Below are positions 14,489 to 22,259 of a DNA stretch of 36,475 bases, in pieces (the stretch's first letter is position 1; each line of letters starts with the position of its first letter). The DNA comes from Streptomyces sp. ADI95-17 (GTDB lineage Bacteria; Actinomycetota; Actinomycetes; Streptomycetales; Streptomycetaceae), in NCBI RefSeq assembly GCF_003846175.1, contig NZ_ML123052.1, positions 1 through 36,475 of the forward strand. Reading direction: 5' to 3'. Both the position numbers and the translations under genes were made by a program. Below the pieces are notes generated by a model. That model had not been told where the DNA came from. It did no database searches and saw only the letters and a list, made by a program, of their open reading frames with translations.

Positions 14489-16155
14489 GCCCCACCGGCC
14501 CCGCCGCATCCGACTTTCCGGCCCTGTCCGCACAAGGGCACGTCACCTTCCTCGGCGCCGGTCCCGGCGACCCGGGACTGCTGACTCTGCGCGCCGTCGA
14601 GGCGCTTGCGAGCGCGGACGTCCTTGTCGCCGAGCCGGACGTCCTCGGCGTCGTTCGCTGCCATGCGCGGGCAAGCGTAAGCACACCTGAGCTGACGGTT
14701 GTTGACGCGCAGTCAGCAGCCGCCGGTGTTCCCGTTCTCAGGGACGCGGCCAATCTTGTCATGGAGGCGGTGAGGGGCGGCAGGCGGGTCGTCCGTGCCG
14801 TCTCGGGCGACCCGGGACTGGACGGGAACGCGGGTGCCGAGATGCTCGCCTGCGCCGCCGCCGGCATCCCCTTCGAGGTCGTGCCGGGCGTCGCCAACGT
14901 CGTGGGTGTGCCCGCGTACGCCGGTGTGCCGCTGCGTGACGCGCAGGGTGCGGACGTCAGGTTCGTGGACGCCCGTACCGCCTCCGACCGCTGCTGGACC
15001 GAGGTCGGCGCGAGCGATGCCACGGCCGTCATCTCGACGACGCTCGACTCGGTGGCCGCGGCCGCCGGTGAGCTGGTCTCGGCGGGCCGCAAGCCCGACA
15101 CCCCGCTGACCGTGACGGTCGCCGGTACGACGACCCGCCAGCGCACCTGGACGGCGACCCTCGGGACGATCGCCCAGGTCCTGAAGCAGGCGAAGGTGCT
15201 GCCGTCGCCGGAGGGTCACCGGCCCGTCATAGCCGTGGTCGGTGAGCGCAGCTCCGCCGCCCAGCGCGACCAGCTCGCGTGGTTCGAGTCCAAGCCGCTG
15301 TTCGGCTGGAAGGTGCTCGTACCGCGTACGAAGGAGCAGTCCGCTTCGCTCTCCGACCAGCTTCGTTCCTACGGTGCCGTGCCGCACGAGGTCCCGACGA
15401 TCGCCGTCGAGCCGCCCCGTACGCCCCAGCAGATGGAGCGTGCGGTCAAGGGTCTGGTCACGGGCCGCTACGAGTGGATCGCCTTCACCAGCGTCAACGC
15501 CGTGAAGGCCGTCCGGGAGAAGTTCGAGGAGTACGGGCTCGACGCCCGCGCCTTCGCCGGGATCAAGGTCGCGGCCGTGGGCGAGCAGACCGCCGCCGCG
15601 CTCGTCGACTTCGGTGTGAAGCCGGACCTGGTGCCGTCCGGTGAGCAGTCCGCCGCCGGTCTGCTGGAGGACTGGCCGCCGTACGACCCGGTCTTCGACC
15701 CGATCGACCGGGTCTTCCTGCCGCGCGCCGACATCGCCACCGAGACGCTGGTGGCCGGGCTCATCGAGCTGGGCTGGGAGGTCGACGACGTCACCGCGTA
15801 CCGCACGGTCCGCGCCTCGCCGCCGCCCGCCGACACGCGTGAGGCCATCAAGGGCGGCGGTTTCGACGCGGTGCTCTTCACCTCGTCGTCGACCGTGCGG
15901 AACCTGGTCGGCATCGCGGGCAAGCCGCACAACGTGACGGTGATCGCGTGTATCGGCCCGGCGACGGCGAAGACCGCCGAGGAGCACGGCCTGCGGGTCG
16001 ACGTCCTGTCCCCGGAGCCCTCGGTGCACAAGCTGGCCGCGGCCCTCGCGGAGTTCGGCGCGCGGCGCCGGGAGGCGGCGAAGGAGGCCGGTGACCCGGT
16101 GACGCGGCCGAGCGAGCGGCGTCCCGGTGCGCGGCGGCGCCGTACGACGACCTGA
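14485..16155 (+). CDS. hemD: HemD with degenerate SUMT-like domain fused to uroporphyrinogen-III synthase
   Basis: A 556-residue two-domain protein. Residues about 15-255 have the SAM-dependent uroporphyrinogen methyltransferase fold: FLGAGPGDPGLLTLRAVEAL is intact and EVVPGVANVVGVPAYAGVPL is recognisable. The central motif, normally GDPFxFGRGGEE, reads GDPGLDGNAGAEM. Residues about 265-530 are uroporphyrinogen-III synthase (FGWKVLVPRTKEQ, EWIAFTSVNAVKAV, VAAVGEQTAAAL, AVLFTSSSTVRNLVG), which closes the tetrapyrrole ring with D-ring inversion. Synthase activity is well supported; methyltransferase activity is doubtful. The TTG start has GGGGGAG upstream and overlaps hemC by four bases. The C-terminus is a basic tail. 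Confidence 0.92.
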   Translation: MSPTGPAASDFPALSAQGHVTFLGAGPGDPGLLTLRAVEALASADVLVAEPDVLGVVRCHARASVSTPELTVVDAQSAAAGVPVLRDAANLVMEAVRGGRRVVRAVSGDPGLDGNAGAEMLACAAAGIPFEVVPGVANVVGVPAYAGVPLRDAQGADVRFVDARTASDRCWTEVGASDATAVISTTLDSVAAAAGELVSAGRKPDTPLTVTVAGTTTRQRTWTATLGTIAQVLKQAKVLPSPEGHRPVIAVVGERSSAAQRDQLAWFESKPLFGWKVLVPRTKEQSASLSDQLRSYGAVPHEVPTIAVEPPRTPQQMERAVKGLVTGRYEWIAFTSVNAVKAVREKFEEYGLDARAFAGIKVAAVGEQTAAALVDFGVKPDLVPSGEQSAAGLLEDWPPYDPVFDPIDRVFLPRADIATETLVAGLIELGWEVDDVTAYRTVRASPPPADTREAIKGGGFDAVLFTSSSTVRNLVGIAGKPHNVTVIACIGPATAKTAEEHGLRVDVLSPEPSVHKLAAALAEFGARRREAAKEAGDPVTRPSERRPGARRRRTTT

Positions 16156-16186
16156 GACGCGCGTTCGAGCGTGTTCCGGAGTGTGT

Positions 16187-16220
16187 GAGGGGCCCGGTCG
16201 CTTCGGCGGCGGGGCCCCTC
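16187..16220 (+). terminator. Terminator of the rex-hemACD operon
   Basis: GAGGGGCCC (16187-16195) pairs perfectly with GGGCCCCTC (16212-16220) around a 16-base loop that can itself pair weakly. It lies 32 bases after the hemD stop. Confidence 0.75.
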
Positions 16221-16324
16221 GGCCGTGACCGGCCGATTCCGCGCGACCCCACGGGGCGCGGCTCCCGTTCGGCCCGGCCCGCCCCGTACCCCCGGAGGGC
16301 GGGCTTTCCCGGCACGGGTGTCGG

Positions 16325-16359
16325 TAAGACGGTGATGTGTGCGGGTCTAATCTCGAAGG
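16325..16359 (+). promoter_or_regulatory. hemB promoter, predicted leaderless transcript
   Basis: TAATCT (16348-16353) is followed by CGAAGG and the ATG at 16360, with TAAGAC (16325-16330) 17 bases upstream as a fair -35. The expected start point falls on the ATG. A short AAGG two bases before the ATG is too close to act as a normal ribosome binding site. Confidence 0.55.
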
Positions 16360-17364
16360 ATGACTGTGTACGGAAACTTCCCCGGCTCCCGCCCCCGGCG
16401 GCTGCGGACGACCCCGACGATGCGGCGGATGGTCGCCGAGACACGGCTCGATGCGGCGAATCTGATCCTGCCCGCGTTCGTGCGCGAGGGCATCGACGCC
16501 CCGGTCGCCATCTCGACCATGCCCGGCGTGCAGCAGCACACCCTGGACACCCTGCGGAAGGCCGCCGTCGAGGCGGTGTCGGCCGGGGTCTCCGGGATCA
16601 TGCTCTTCGGCGTTCCCGCGGACGAGAAGAAGGACGGCCGGGGCACGGCGGGCACCGACCCGGACGGCATCCTCCAGGCCGGGCTGCGCGCGGTGCGCGC
16701 GGAGGTCGGTGACGATCTCGTCGTCATGTCCGACCTGTGCCTGGACGAGTACACCGACCACGGCCACTGCGGTGTGCTGACCGAGGACGGCCGGGTCGAC
16801 AACGACGCGACGCTGGAGCGGTACGCCGAGATGGCCCAGGTCCAGGCCGACGCGGGCGCCCATGTGGTGGGCCCCAGCGGCATGATGGACGGCCAGGTCG
16901 GTGTCATCCGCGACGCGCTCGACCAGACGGGCCACGAGGACGTCTCGATCCTCGCCTACACCGTGAAGTACGCCTCGGCGTTCTACGGGCCGTTCCGCGA
17001 GGCGGTTGGCTCCTCGCTCAAGGGCGACCGCCGGACGTACCAGCAGGACCCGGCGAACACCCGCGAGTCGATGCGCGAGCTGGCGCTCGACCTCGAAGAG
17101 GGCGCCGACATGGTCATGGTGAAGCCGGCCGGTCCGTACCTGGACATCCTCGCGAAGGTCGCCGACTCGGTGGACGTGCCGGTCGCGGCGTACCAGATCA
17201 GCGGTGAGTACGCGATGATCGAGGCCGCCGCCGAGAAGGGCTGGATCGACCGGGACGCGGCGATCATGGAGAGCCTGACCGGCATCCGCCGGGCCGGGGC
17301 GCAGATGATTCTGACGTACTGGGCGACGGAGGTCGCGCAGCGGCTGCGGCGGTCCCAGGCGTAG
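16360..17364 (+). CDS. hemB: Delta-aminolevulinic acid dehydratase (porphobilinogen synthase)
   Basis: A 334-residue TIM-barrel enzyme condensing two aminolevulinate molecules into porphobilinogen. The two active-site lysines are Lys203 in YTVKYASAFYGPF and Lys255 in the signature MVMVKPAGPYLDI. The metal-site segment is LCLDEYTDHGHCG: first and last cysteines are kept but the middle ligand is Asp, a mix of the Zn-type (three Cys) and Mg-type (Asp-rich) sites. A flexible loop (FGVPADEKKDGRGTAG) is normal. It follows the rex-hemACD terminator by 140 bases and has its own promoter, so it is probably not in the Rex operon proper. Confidence 0.96.
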   Translation: MTVYGNFPGSRPRRLRTTPTMRRMVAETRLDAANLILPAFVREGIDAPVAISTMPGVQQHTLDTLRKAAVEAVSAGVSGIMLFGVPADEKKDGRGTAGTDPDGILQAGLRAVRAEVGDDLVVMSDLCLDEYTDHGHCGVLTEDGRVDNDATLERYAEMAQVQADAGAHVVGPSGMMDGQVGVIRDALDQTGHEDVSILAYTVKYASAFYGPFREAVGSSLKGDRRTYQQDPANTRESMRELALDLEEGADMVMVKPAGPYLDILAKVADSVDVPVAAYQISGEYAMIEAAAEKGWIDRDAAIMESLTGIRRAGAQMILTYWATEVAQRLRRSQA

Positions 17365-17390
17365 GGGCGGGCGCGGGGCCCTGATCGCTC

Positions 17391-17446
17391 GGCGTTCGGC
17401 GTTCGGTGTTCCGTGTTTGGCGTTCGGTGTTCGGTGTTCGGCGTTG
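17391..17446. repeat. Eight tandem 7-bp repeats
   Basis: Eight consecutive heptamers of the form GGYGTTC: GGCGTTC, GGCGTTC, GGTGTTC, CGTGTTT, GGCGTTC, GGTGTTC, GGTGTTC, GGCGTTG. The array is between hemB and the next gene, 41 bases before the latter's start. It is a short minisatellite likely to vary in copy number between strains. Confidence 0.85.
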
Positions 17447-17486
17447 GGCGTGACGGTGTGCCGTCATCGGGAGAAATGAGCAAGTC

Positions 17487-18035
17487 GTGGCCATGGTGGG
17501 CCTGTTCTGGATCGCCGAGGGCGACGTGTACGTGGGCGCGAAGCCGTCCGGTTCGGGGCCCGGGGTGCGCCTGACGCCCGAGGGCGTGGTGGCCCTGGGG
17601 GACGGGCAGTCCGGCCTCTGTCTGTGGGAGGACGTACGGGCCCTCACGGTGACGGATCTTCCCGTGAAGTCCTTGAAGCGGCAGGTCGGCGCGGTCAAGG
17701 ACGTGGCTGTGGGCCTGGTGGTGAACCTGGTTCTGCCCATGGGGCCGGGCCGGGTGGACGAGGCCTCGGCGCTGATGACGGTGCGAGTGGAGTCGTCCGG
17801 TGGTACGTACGAGCCGACGGCGTACGTCGCCGCGGCCAACGGCTACCCGCAGACCGAGATCGACCTCTCCCGTGCTCTCCTGGCCCGCCTCACGGAGGGC
17901 GCCGCGACGATGTCGACGACGCTGGCCGCGATGTCGGAGTGGGGCCGTGCGTCCGGGGGCACGACGCCTCGGGGCGCGGAGCGGGAGAGGCTGCTGCGGG
18001 AGTGGGCGGGGGCGCCCGAGGGCCTGCCCGGCTGA
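17487..18035 (+). CDS. Hypothetical protein
   Basis: A 182-residue protein I do not recognise. It has no signal peptide. The N-terminal half is beta-rich in appearance (VGLFWIAEGDVYVGAKP, PEGVVALGDGQSGLCLWEDV), like a small sensor or PH-like domain. The segment VKDVAVGLVVNLVLPMGPG is moderately hydrophobic but too short and broken for a sure membrane span. The C-terminus is charged and helical (RGAERERLLREWAG). The start may be GTG 17487 or ATG 17493, with GGGAGAA upstream. It is separated from hemB by the heptamer array and ends before a 48-bp palindrome. Confidence 0.7.
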   Translation: MAMVGLFWIAEGDVYVGAKPSGSGPGVRLTPEGVVALGDGQSGLCLWEDVRALTVTDLPVKSLKRQVGAVKDVAVGLVVNLVLPMGPGRVDEASALMTVRVESSGGTYEPTAYVAAANGYPQTEIDLSRALLARLTEGAATMSTTLAAMSEWGRASGGTTPRGAERERLLREWAGAPEGLPG

Positions 18036-18095
18036 GCCGTACGCCTGCCAGGCCGAGCGCCTTGTGCCTGCTCGGCTGATCGGGCCGTTCGCCGT

Positions 18096-18143
18096 TGTTC
18101 AGGGCCTGTCCGTCCCCGGCCGGGGACGGACAGGCCCTGAACA
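18096..18143. terminator. 48-bp perfect palindrome, bidirectional terminator
   Basis: The 24 bases at 18096-18119 (TGTTCAGGGCC... to ...CCCCGG) are exactly reverse-complementary to 18120-18143, with no loop in the DNA. It lies between converging gene ends (18035 forward, 18153 reverse) and starts 60 bases after one and 10 bases after the other. In RNA the central CCGG bases would form the turn. Confidence 0.85.
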
Positions 18144-18152
18144 CTTTGTCCG

Positions 18153-19442
18153 TCAGGCCCGCTTGGAGCGGCGGCGGGCCGCCACGGTCAGGCCGGCGCC
18201 CGCGGCGAGCACCACGACGGTGCCGATGGCCAGCGGGATCGTGCCGCTGCTGCCGGTCGAGGCCAGGTCGCCGTCCTTGCCGCCGGGCGTCGTGCTCTGC
18301 GACGGGGCCGGGGTGGCCGGCGAGGACCCGGACGGGCTGCCGGACGGGGTGCCGCTCGCCGGCGGGGTGCTCGCCGGGGTGGAGGGCGTGCCGGTCACCG
18401 GCGGCGTGGTGCCTGGGGTGTTGCCCGGGGTCGGGGTGGCCGGGGGCGGGGTCTCGCCGGTCTCCGGGAGGCAGCCGGTGAACGGGAAGTGGTGTGTCTC
18501 CGCGCCGCCCGAGCCGTGCAGCGAGGCGACCCAGACCGAGCCGTTGACGGGGGCGCCGGTGCCCAGCTCCAGGTGTGCCTTGGGGGCCAGCACGCTGCCG
18601 GGCCAGGCGGCCTGGCTGCTCTTGGTGACCGCGGTGGCGTCGGGGAAGTTCCACAGCAGGCGGGCGCGGACCTTGCCGTCGGAGGCGCTCTGGAGCTTGT
18701 CGTCCAGTACGTAGTCCTGGCCGCCGGAGAGGAAGAAGCCGGTGGTGCCGGCCTTGGCCATGTCGTACGTCGTGCCGCTGACGTTGACGATCGCGGTGGC
18801 GCCGGCGGGGACCTTGAGGTAGATGTCCTTGGCGCCTTCGAGCTGTTCGGCCGTCACCTCGAAGATGTTGCGGGTGGTGTTCCCGCCCTCCAGGGTGAGC
18901 TTGCCGCCGCTCAGCTTCACTTCGGTGCCGCCGGTCGCGGGTTCCTTCGCCAGCGCGGCGGAGTAGGACCGGAGCTTGCCGAACTCGGCGTCGAAGTCGA
19001 TCAGTCCGGCGTTCTTGCTGAAGGTGCCGGAGTGCATTTCGAGGGCGCGGTCGCTGACCTTGCCGCCGACGACCGCGTTGCCCTTCATCACGGCGGTGAC
19101 GGAGCTGCCGTTGAGCAGGTCGCCGCGGACGACGAGGGACGCCCGGCCGGGAAGGGCGTCGACCTCCGCAGCCGTCAGTTCGTTGGCGGCACTGAAGCCG
19201 CCGCGGAAGTCGGCGTTGCCACCTACGGCCACCGCGCCTTCCGCGTCGGGGGTGTGGACGTCGTCACCGAGGACGAACTCGCCGTACTTTCCGGCGATTC
19301 CGAAGGCGTCGGTGGTGCAGGCCGCGGCATCGGCGGCGGGTGCGGCCTGTGCGGCCTGTGCGGCCGGGACGGCCGTCAGGCCGAGGACGAGGGCTCCGCC
19401 GAGCACTGCGGACGCGGCGGCGGCGGTTGCGGATATGCGCAT
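18153..19442 (-). CDS. Secreted choice-of-anchor A protein with LAxTG sorting signal
   Basis: A 429-residue exported surface protein. Residues 1-35 are a Sec signal peptide (SAVLGGALVLGLTAVPAAQA). The choice-of-anchor A domain follows at about 40-310 (FGIAGKYGEFVLGDDVHT, VAVGGNADFRGGF, SVWVASLHGSGGAETHHFPF), then a Pro/Thr/Ser-rich wall-spanning stretch (about 310-390). The C-terminus has LASTG, a hydrophobic helix and RRRSKRA. LAxTG is the motif used by Streptomyces class E sortases on chaplins, so it should be linked to peptidoglycan. The ATG at 19442 has GGAGAG upstream. The promoter region carries a DasR-like palindrome. Confidence 0.9.
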   Translation of the reverse strand: MRISATAAAASAVLGGALVLGLTAVPAAQAAQAAPAADAAACTTDAFGIAGKYGEFVLGDDVHTPDAEGAVAVGGNADFRGGFSAANELTAAEVDALPGRASLVVRGDLLNGSSVTAVMKGNAVVGGKVSDRALEMHSGTFSKNAGLIDFDAEFGKLRSYSAALAKEPATGGTEVKLSGGKLTLEGGNTTRNIFEVTAEQLEGAKDIYLKVPAGATAIVNVSGTTYDMAKAGTTGFFLSGGQDYVLDDKLQSASDGKVRARLLWNFPDATAVTKSSQAAWPGSVLAPKAHLELGTGAPVNGSVWVASLHGSGGAETHHFPFTGCLPETGETPPPATPTPGNTPGTTPPVTGTPSTPASTPPASGTPSGSPSGSSPATPAPSQSTTPGGKDGDLASTGSSGTIPLAIGTVVVLAAGAGLTVAARRRSKRA

Positions 19443-19518
19443 GGGGGCGTGTCTCTCCAGCGGAGGTGCTTGTAAAGATTCCGTGGCGGCTTCGGCCAAG
19501 TTCTTCACACAATAGGAT

Positions 19519-19534
19519 ATTGGTCAAGACCAAT
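19519..19534 (-). promoter_or_regulatory. DasR-like (dre) palindrome
   Basis: ATTGGTCAAGACCAAT is a 7+2+7 perfect inverted repeat 77 bases upstream of the surface-protein ATG. The DasR consensus is A(G/C)TGGTCTAGACCA(G/C)T; this site keeps TGGTC and GACCA with the same spacing and changes the central TA to AA. DasR is the GntR-family repressor tied to N-acetylglucosamine and development. Another GntR regulator is possible. Confidence 0.55.
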
Positions 19535-19637
19535 GCGCAGAGTGCTGCCTTGTCCGGTTGCCGGTTGCCGGTTCCGGTCCTGTGCCCCCGTCAGTTCTTG
19601 GGGGAGCCACGTCGTTGTCGGCACCTGGTCCGTGGGC

Positions 19638-21623
19638 CTACTTCCCCGTGACGTAGGCGTTCCAGATCCGGAGCGGGAAGACATTGCCGCGTCCCGAATC
19701 GGGCCCGCCCACCCCCTGCATTCCCAGCAGTTGAGGGGTGCCCGGCTTGTTGCGGAACATCGTGACGGCCGTGGTCAGCCCGTCGGCGTGGCCGATGAAC
19801 CAGGCCGACTTCATCCGGTCGTCCTCGCCGGTCGCGCCCGCCGAGAGGTTGTCGGCAGCCTTGATCCTGGCGAACGTGCCGAGCTTCCCGTCCTGGCCCA
19901 GCCGCGTCCAGGCCAGCATCCCCAGGGTGTTGTTCACGTCATCGGCCACCGCGGCGTCCATCGCGCGCCGCGGCTCGGGCTTCCCGAAGCCCTCGACCTT
20001 CTCGCCGTCCCGGGTCATCCCGGTCACCGAGTAGGGGTCGGCCCTCATGCCTTCGTTGCTGAAGGCGGTGTACGCGTCCGCCATCCTGACCGCGCTCGGT
20101 GTGGACGTGCCGAGGGGGAAGGACTTGTCCAGACGGGCCAGGCTCTCCTTGTGCAGCCCGGCCGACACCGCCAGTTCCTCCACCTTCTTCAGCCCGATGT
20201 CCTTGCCGAGCAGCGTGAAGGTGGTGTTGGACGACTTGATCAGCGCATCGCGCAGGGGCGTCGGCGTCGTGACCATCGCCCGGCCGGGACCGGCATCCGA
20301 CGGGGTGGGGAGCGCCGTGTACGGGCCGCCCTTGATCAGACGCCCCGCACTGTCGTAGCCGCTGTCCAGGGTGATCCCGTCGCCGTGCTGAAGGGCCGCG
20401 GCCAGCACGAAGGGCTTGAAGGCCGAACCGACGGGGACGCCCGCGGTGTCGGCGTTGTTGGCGAAGTGGGTGATCGCGTCGGCTCCTCCGTACACCGCGA
20501 CCACGGCCCCGTCGGCCCGCACGGATGCGGCGCCGACCTCGACGTACTTGTCCTCGGAGCGCTTCTTCGGGTCGAGGTCGCGCTTGCGCACACCGCGCAC
20601 GGCCCGCTCCAACTGCCCCACCCTGGCCTTGTCGAAGGTGGTGTGCACCCGGTAGCCGCCCCGGAAGAGGTCCTTGTCGGTGAGGCCCGAACGCTTCTTG
20701 ATGTACTTGTTGGCGATGTCGACGAGATAGCCGGTCTGGCCGCCGAGGCTGGTCGGCTTCGCGGCCGGCTTCGGCTCGGGGAACTTCTGGTACGAGGCCC
20801 GTTCGGCCTTCGTCATCGTCCCGGTCTCCACCTGCCGGTCGAGGATCCACTTCCAGCGGTCGACGGCGCGTTCGTGGTTGCCCTTGCCGCCCGCGGGGTC
20901 GTACTGCTCCGCCCCCTTGAGCAGGGAGGCGAGCAGCGCCGCCTGACCGGGGTCGAGGTCCTTCGCGGGGATTCCGTAGTACGCGTTCGCCGCTGCCTGG
21001 ATGCCGTAGGCGCCGCGGCCGAACCAGCTGGTGTTCAGATACCCCTGGAGGATCTCCTTCTTGCCCTGCTTGTTGTTCAGCTTCAGCGAGATGAAGAATT
21101 CCTTGAACTTCCGGGTGGCCGACTGCTCCTGGCTGAGATAGGTGTTCTTCACGTACTGCTGGGTGATGGTGGAGCCGCCCTGGGTCTCACCGCCCTTGAC
21201 GATGCTCACGGCCGCGCGGGCGATGCCCGTCGCCGATACCCCCGGGTCGGAGTAGAAGGTCTCGTTCTCGGCGGCGATGACCGCGTTCTCCACCGAATCG
21301 GGTATGTCGGCGAGCGTGACGTTCTGCCGGTTGACCGCGCCCACGCTCACCAACTGGCTGCCGTCCGCCCAGTAGTAGACGGTGCCCTGCCTGCGCGCCT
21401 CGTCGTTCTCGTTCGGGATGTCGACGGACGCGTACACCACGGCGAACAGGCCGGCCAGTGTGACGGCTCCGAGCATGACCCCGCTCAGCACCTGCCGCCA
21501 CGAAGGGATCCAGCGGCGCCAAGTACGCCGCCCCCGGCGGGGGTAGTCGATGCCGAGTCTGCGATGGCGGATCGCGCGGGTCGCGCGAGTCGCGCGTATG
21601 GGGCGGATGGGGCTTCGGGCCAT
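19638..21623 (-). CDS. Class A penicillin-binding protein with altered KTG motif
   Basis: A 661-residue bifunctional-type PBP. Residues 1-45 are basic and cytoplasmic, a membrane anchor lies at about 46-70, and the glycosyltransferase domain at 90-260 has ENETFYSDPG (catalytic Glu119), GGSTITQQYVKNTYL and LNTSWFGRGAYGIQAAA. The transpeptidase domain has SAFK (Ser400, Lys403) and SSN (464-466). The third motif, normally KTGT, is ATGE within AGATGEDDR, so the conserved Lys is Ala597. Glycan polymerisation looks intact; cross-linking is doubtful. The start follows GAGGAGCTGGAGC. It stands alone, with the surface-protein gene downstream on the same strand. Confidence 0.92.
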   Translation of the reverse strand: MARSPIRPIRATRATRAIRHRRLGIDYPRRGRRTWRRWIPSWRQVLSGVMLGAVTLAGLFAVVYASVDIPNENDEARRQGTVYYWADGSQLVSVGAVNRQNVTLADIPDSVENAVIAAENETFYSDPGVSATGIARAAVSIVKGGETQGGSTITQQYVKNTYLSQEQSATRKFKEFFISLKLNNKQGKKEILQGYLNTSWFGRGAYGIQAAANAYYGIPAKDLDPGQAALLASLLKGAEQYDPAGGKGNHERAVDRWKWILDRQVETGTMTKAERASYQKFPEPKPAAKPTSLGGQTGYLVDIANKYIKKRSGLTDKDLFRGGYRVHTTFDKARVGQLERAVRGVRKRDLDPKKRSEDKYVEVGAASVRADGAVVAVYGGADAITHFANNADTAGVPVGSAFKPFVLAAALQHGDGITLDSGYDSAGRLIKGGPYTALPTPSDAGPGRAMVTTPTPLRDALIKSSNTTFTLLGKDIGLKKVEELAVSAGLHKESLARLDKSFPLGTSTPSAVRMADAYTAFSNEGMRADPYSVTGMTRDGEKVEGFGKPEPRRAMDAAVADDVNNTLGMLAWTRLGQDGKLGTFARIKAADNLSAGATGEDDRMKSAWFIGHADGLTTAVTMFRNKPGTPQLLGMQGVGGPDSGRGNVFPLRIWNAYVTGK

Positions 21624-21732
21624 GCTCCAGCTCCTCGTTCACCGTCCCGTACCGGTGGCGCGGGGCTTGTGAGAGAGGACGTTCCGGATTGCGATCGGGT
21701 TGTCTCGAAGTCCGTCCGGGTGTGCGGTGTGC

Positions 21733-22206
21733 TCAGGCGAGGCCCGCCTCTTCCAGGGCGGATCTCGCGCAGGCCTGGACGAGGGGGTCCTCTTCGGGCC
21801 CTCCGGCGGCGATCAGGGCCTCGGCGACCGCCGGGTCGTCCGAGGCGTACGGGCCGAGCGCCATCGCCGCGTACTGGCGCACCAGATCCTCCTCGGGGTC
21901 GTTCAGCGCCGCCAGCAGGGCCCTGCCCGCGCGGTGGCGCAGGCCGGGGTCGGCCGGGGGCCACAGGCGCAGGACCGTGGCGGCCTCGGTGCGGGCGAGG
22001 TCGTACTCGCCCGCGTCGGCGACCACCGAGACGAGGAACGGCTGCGCGGCCGCGTTGTCGTCCAGTTCGGCGATGATCTCGCGTTTCCTGTCGCTGTCGG
22101 CCGGCAGGGCGCGGAACTCCTCGACGAGGCGGGCGAGGCGGGCGAGGCGGTCGGCGGCGGAGGGGGAGGCGCGGGTGGTGTCGTCAGGGGCCGGCTCGGG
22201 GTTCAT
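21733..22206 (-). CDS. HEAT-like helical repeat protein, function unknown
   Basis: A 157-residue acidic, all-helical cytoplasmic protein. Segments such as DPEEDLVRQYAAMALGPYAS and DPAVAEALIAAGGPEEDPLV have the spacing of HEAT/armadillo-like repeats (aspartate-proline starts, then paired helices). No enzymatic motif is visible. The ATG at 22206 follows GGAGGA. It lies upstream of the PBP gene by 109 bases and downstream of a small membrane protein gene on the same strand; a short operon is possible. Confidence 0.65.
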   Translation of the reverse strand: MNPEPAPDDTTRASPSAADRLARLARLVEEFRALPADSDRKREIIAELDDNAAAQPFLVSVVADAGEYDLARTEAATVLRLWPPADPGLRHRAGRALLAALNDPEEDLVRQYAAMALGPYASDDPAVAEALIAAGGPEEDPLVQACARSALEEAGLA

Positions 22207-22259
22207 GGACGGTGTTCCTCCGTTCGAAGGCTCAGGTCCAGTTGATCAGAGCCAGCTGA

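Noticed and set aside
14713..16935. 740-residue reverse-strand ORF opposite hemD and hemB
   Set aside because: Antisense shadow; crosses a clear terminator and promoter.
18096..18143. Terminal inverted repeat of an insertion sequence
   Set aside because: The two halves are adjacent with no element between them and no transposase is nearby.
19533..22076. 847-residue forward ORF opposite the PBP gene
   Set aside because: Antisense shadow of the PBP, whose catalytic motifs are in the reverse frame.
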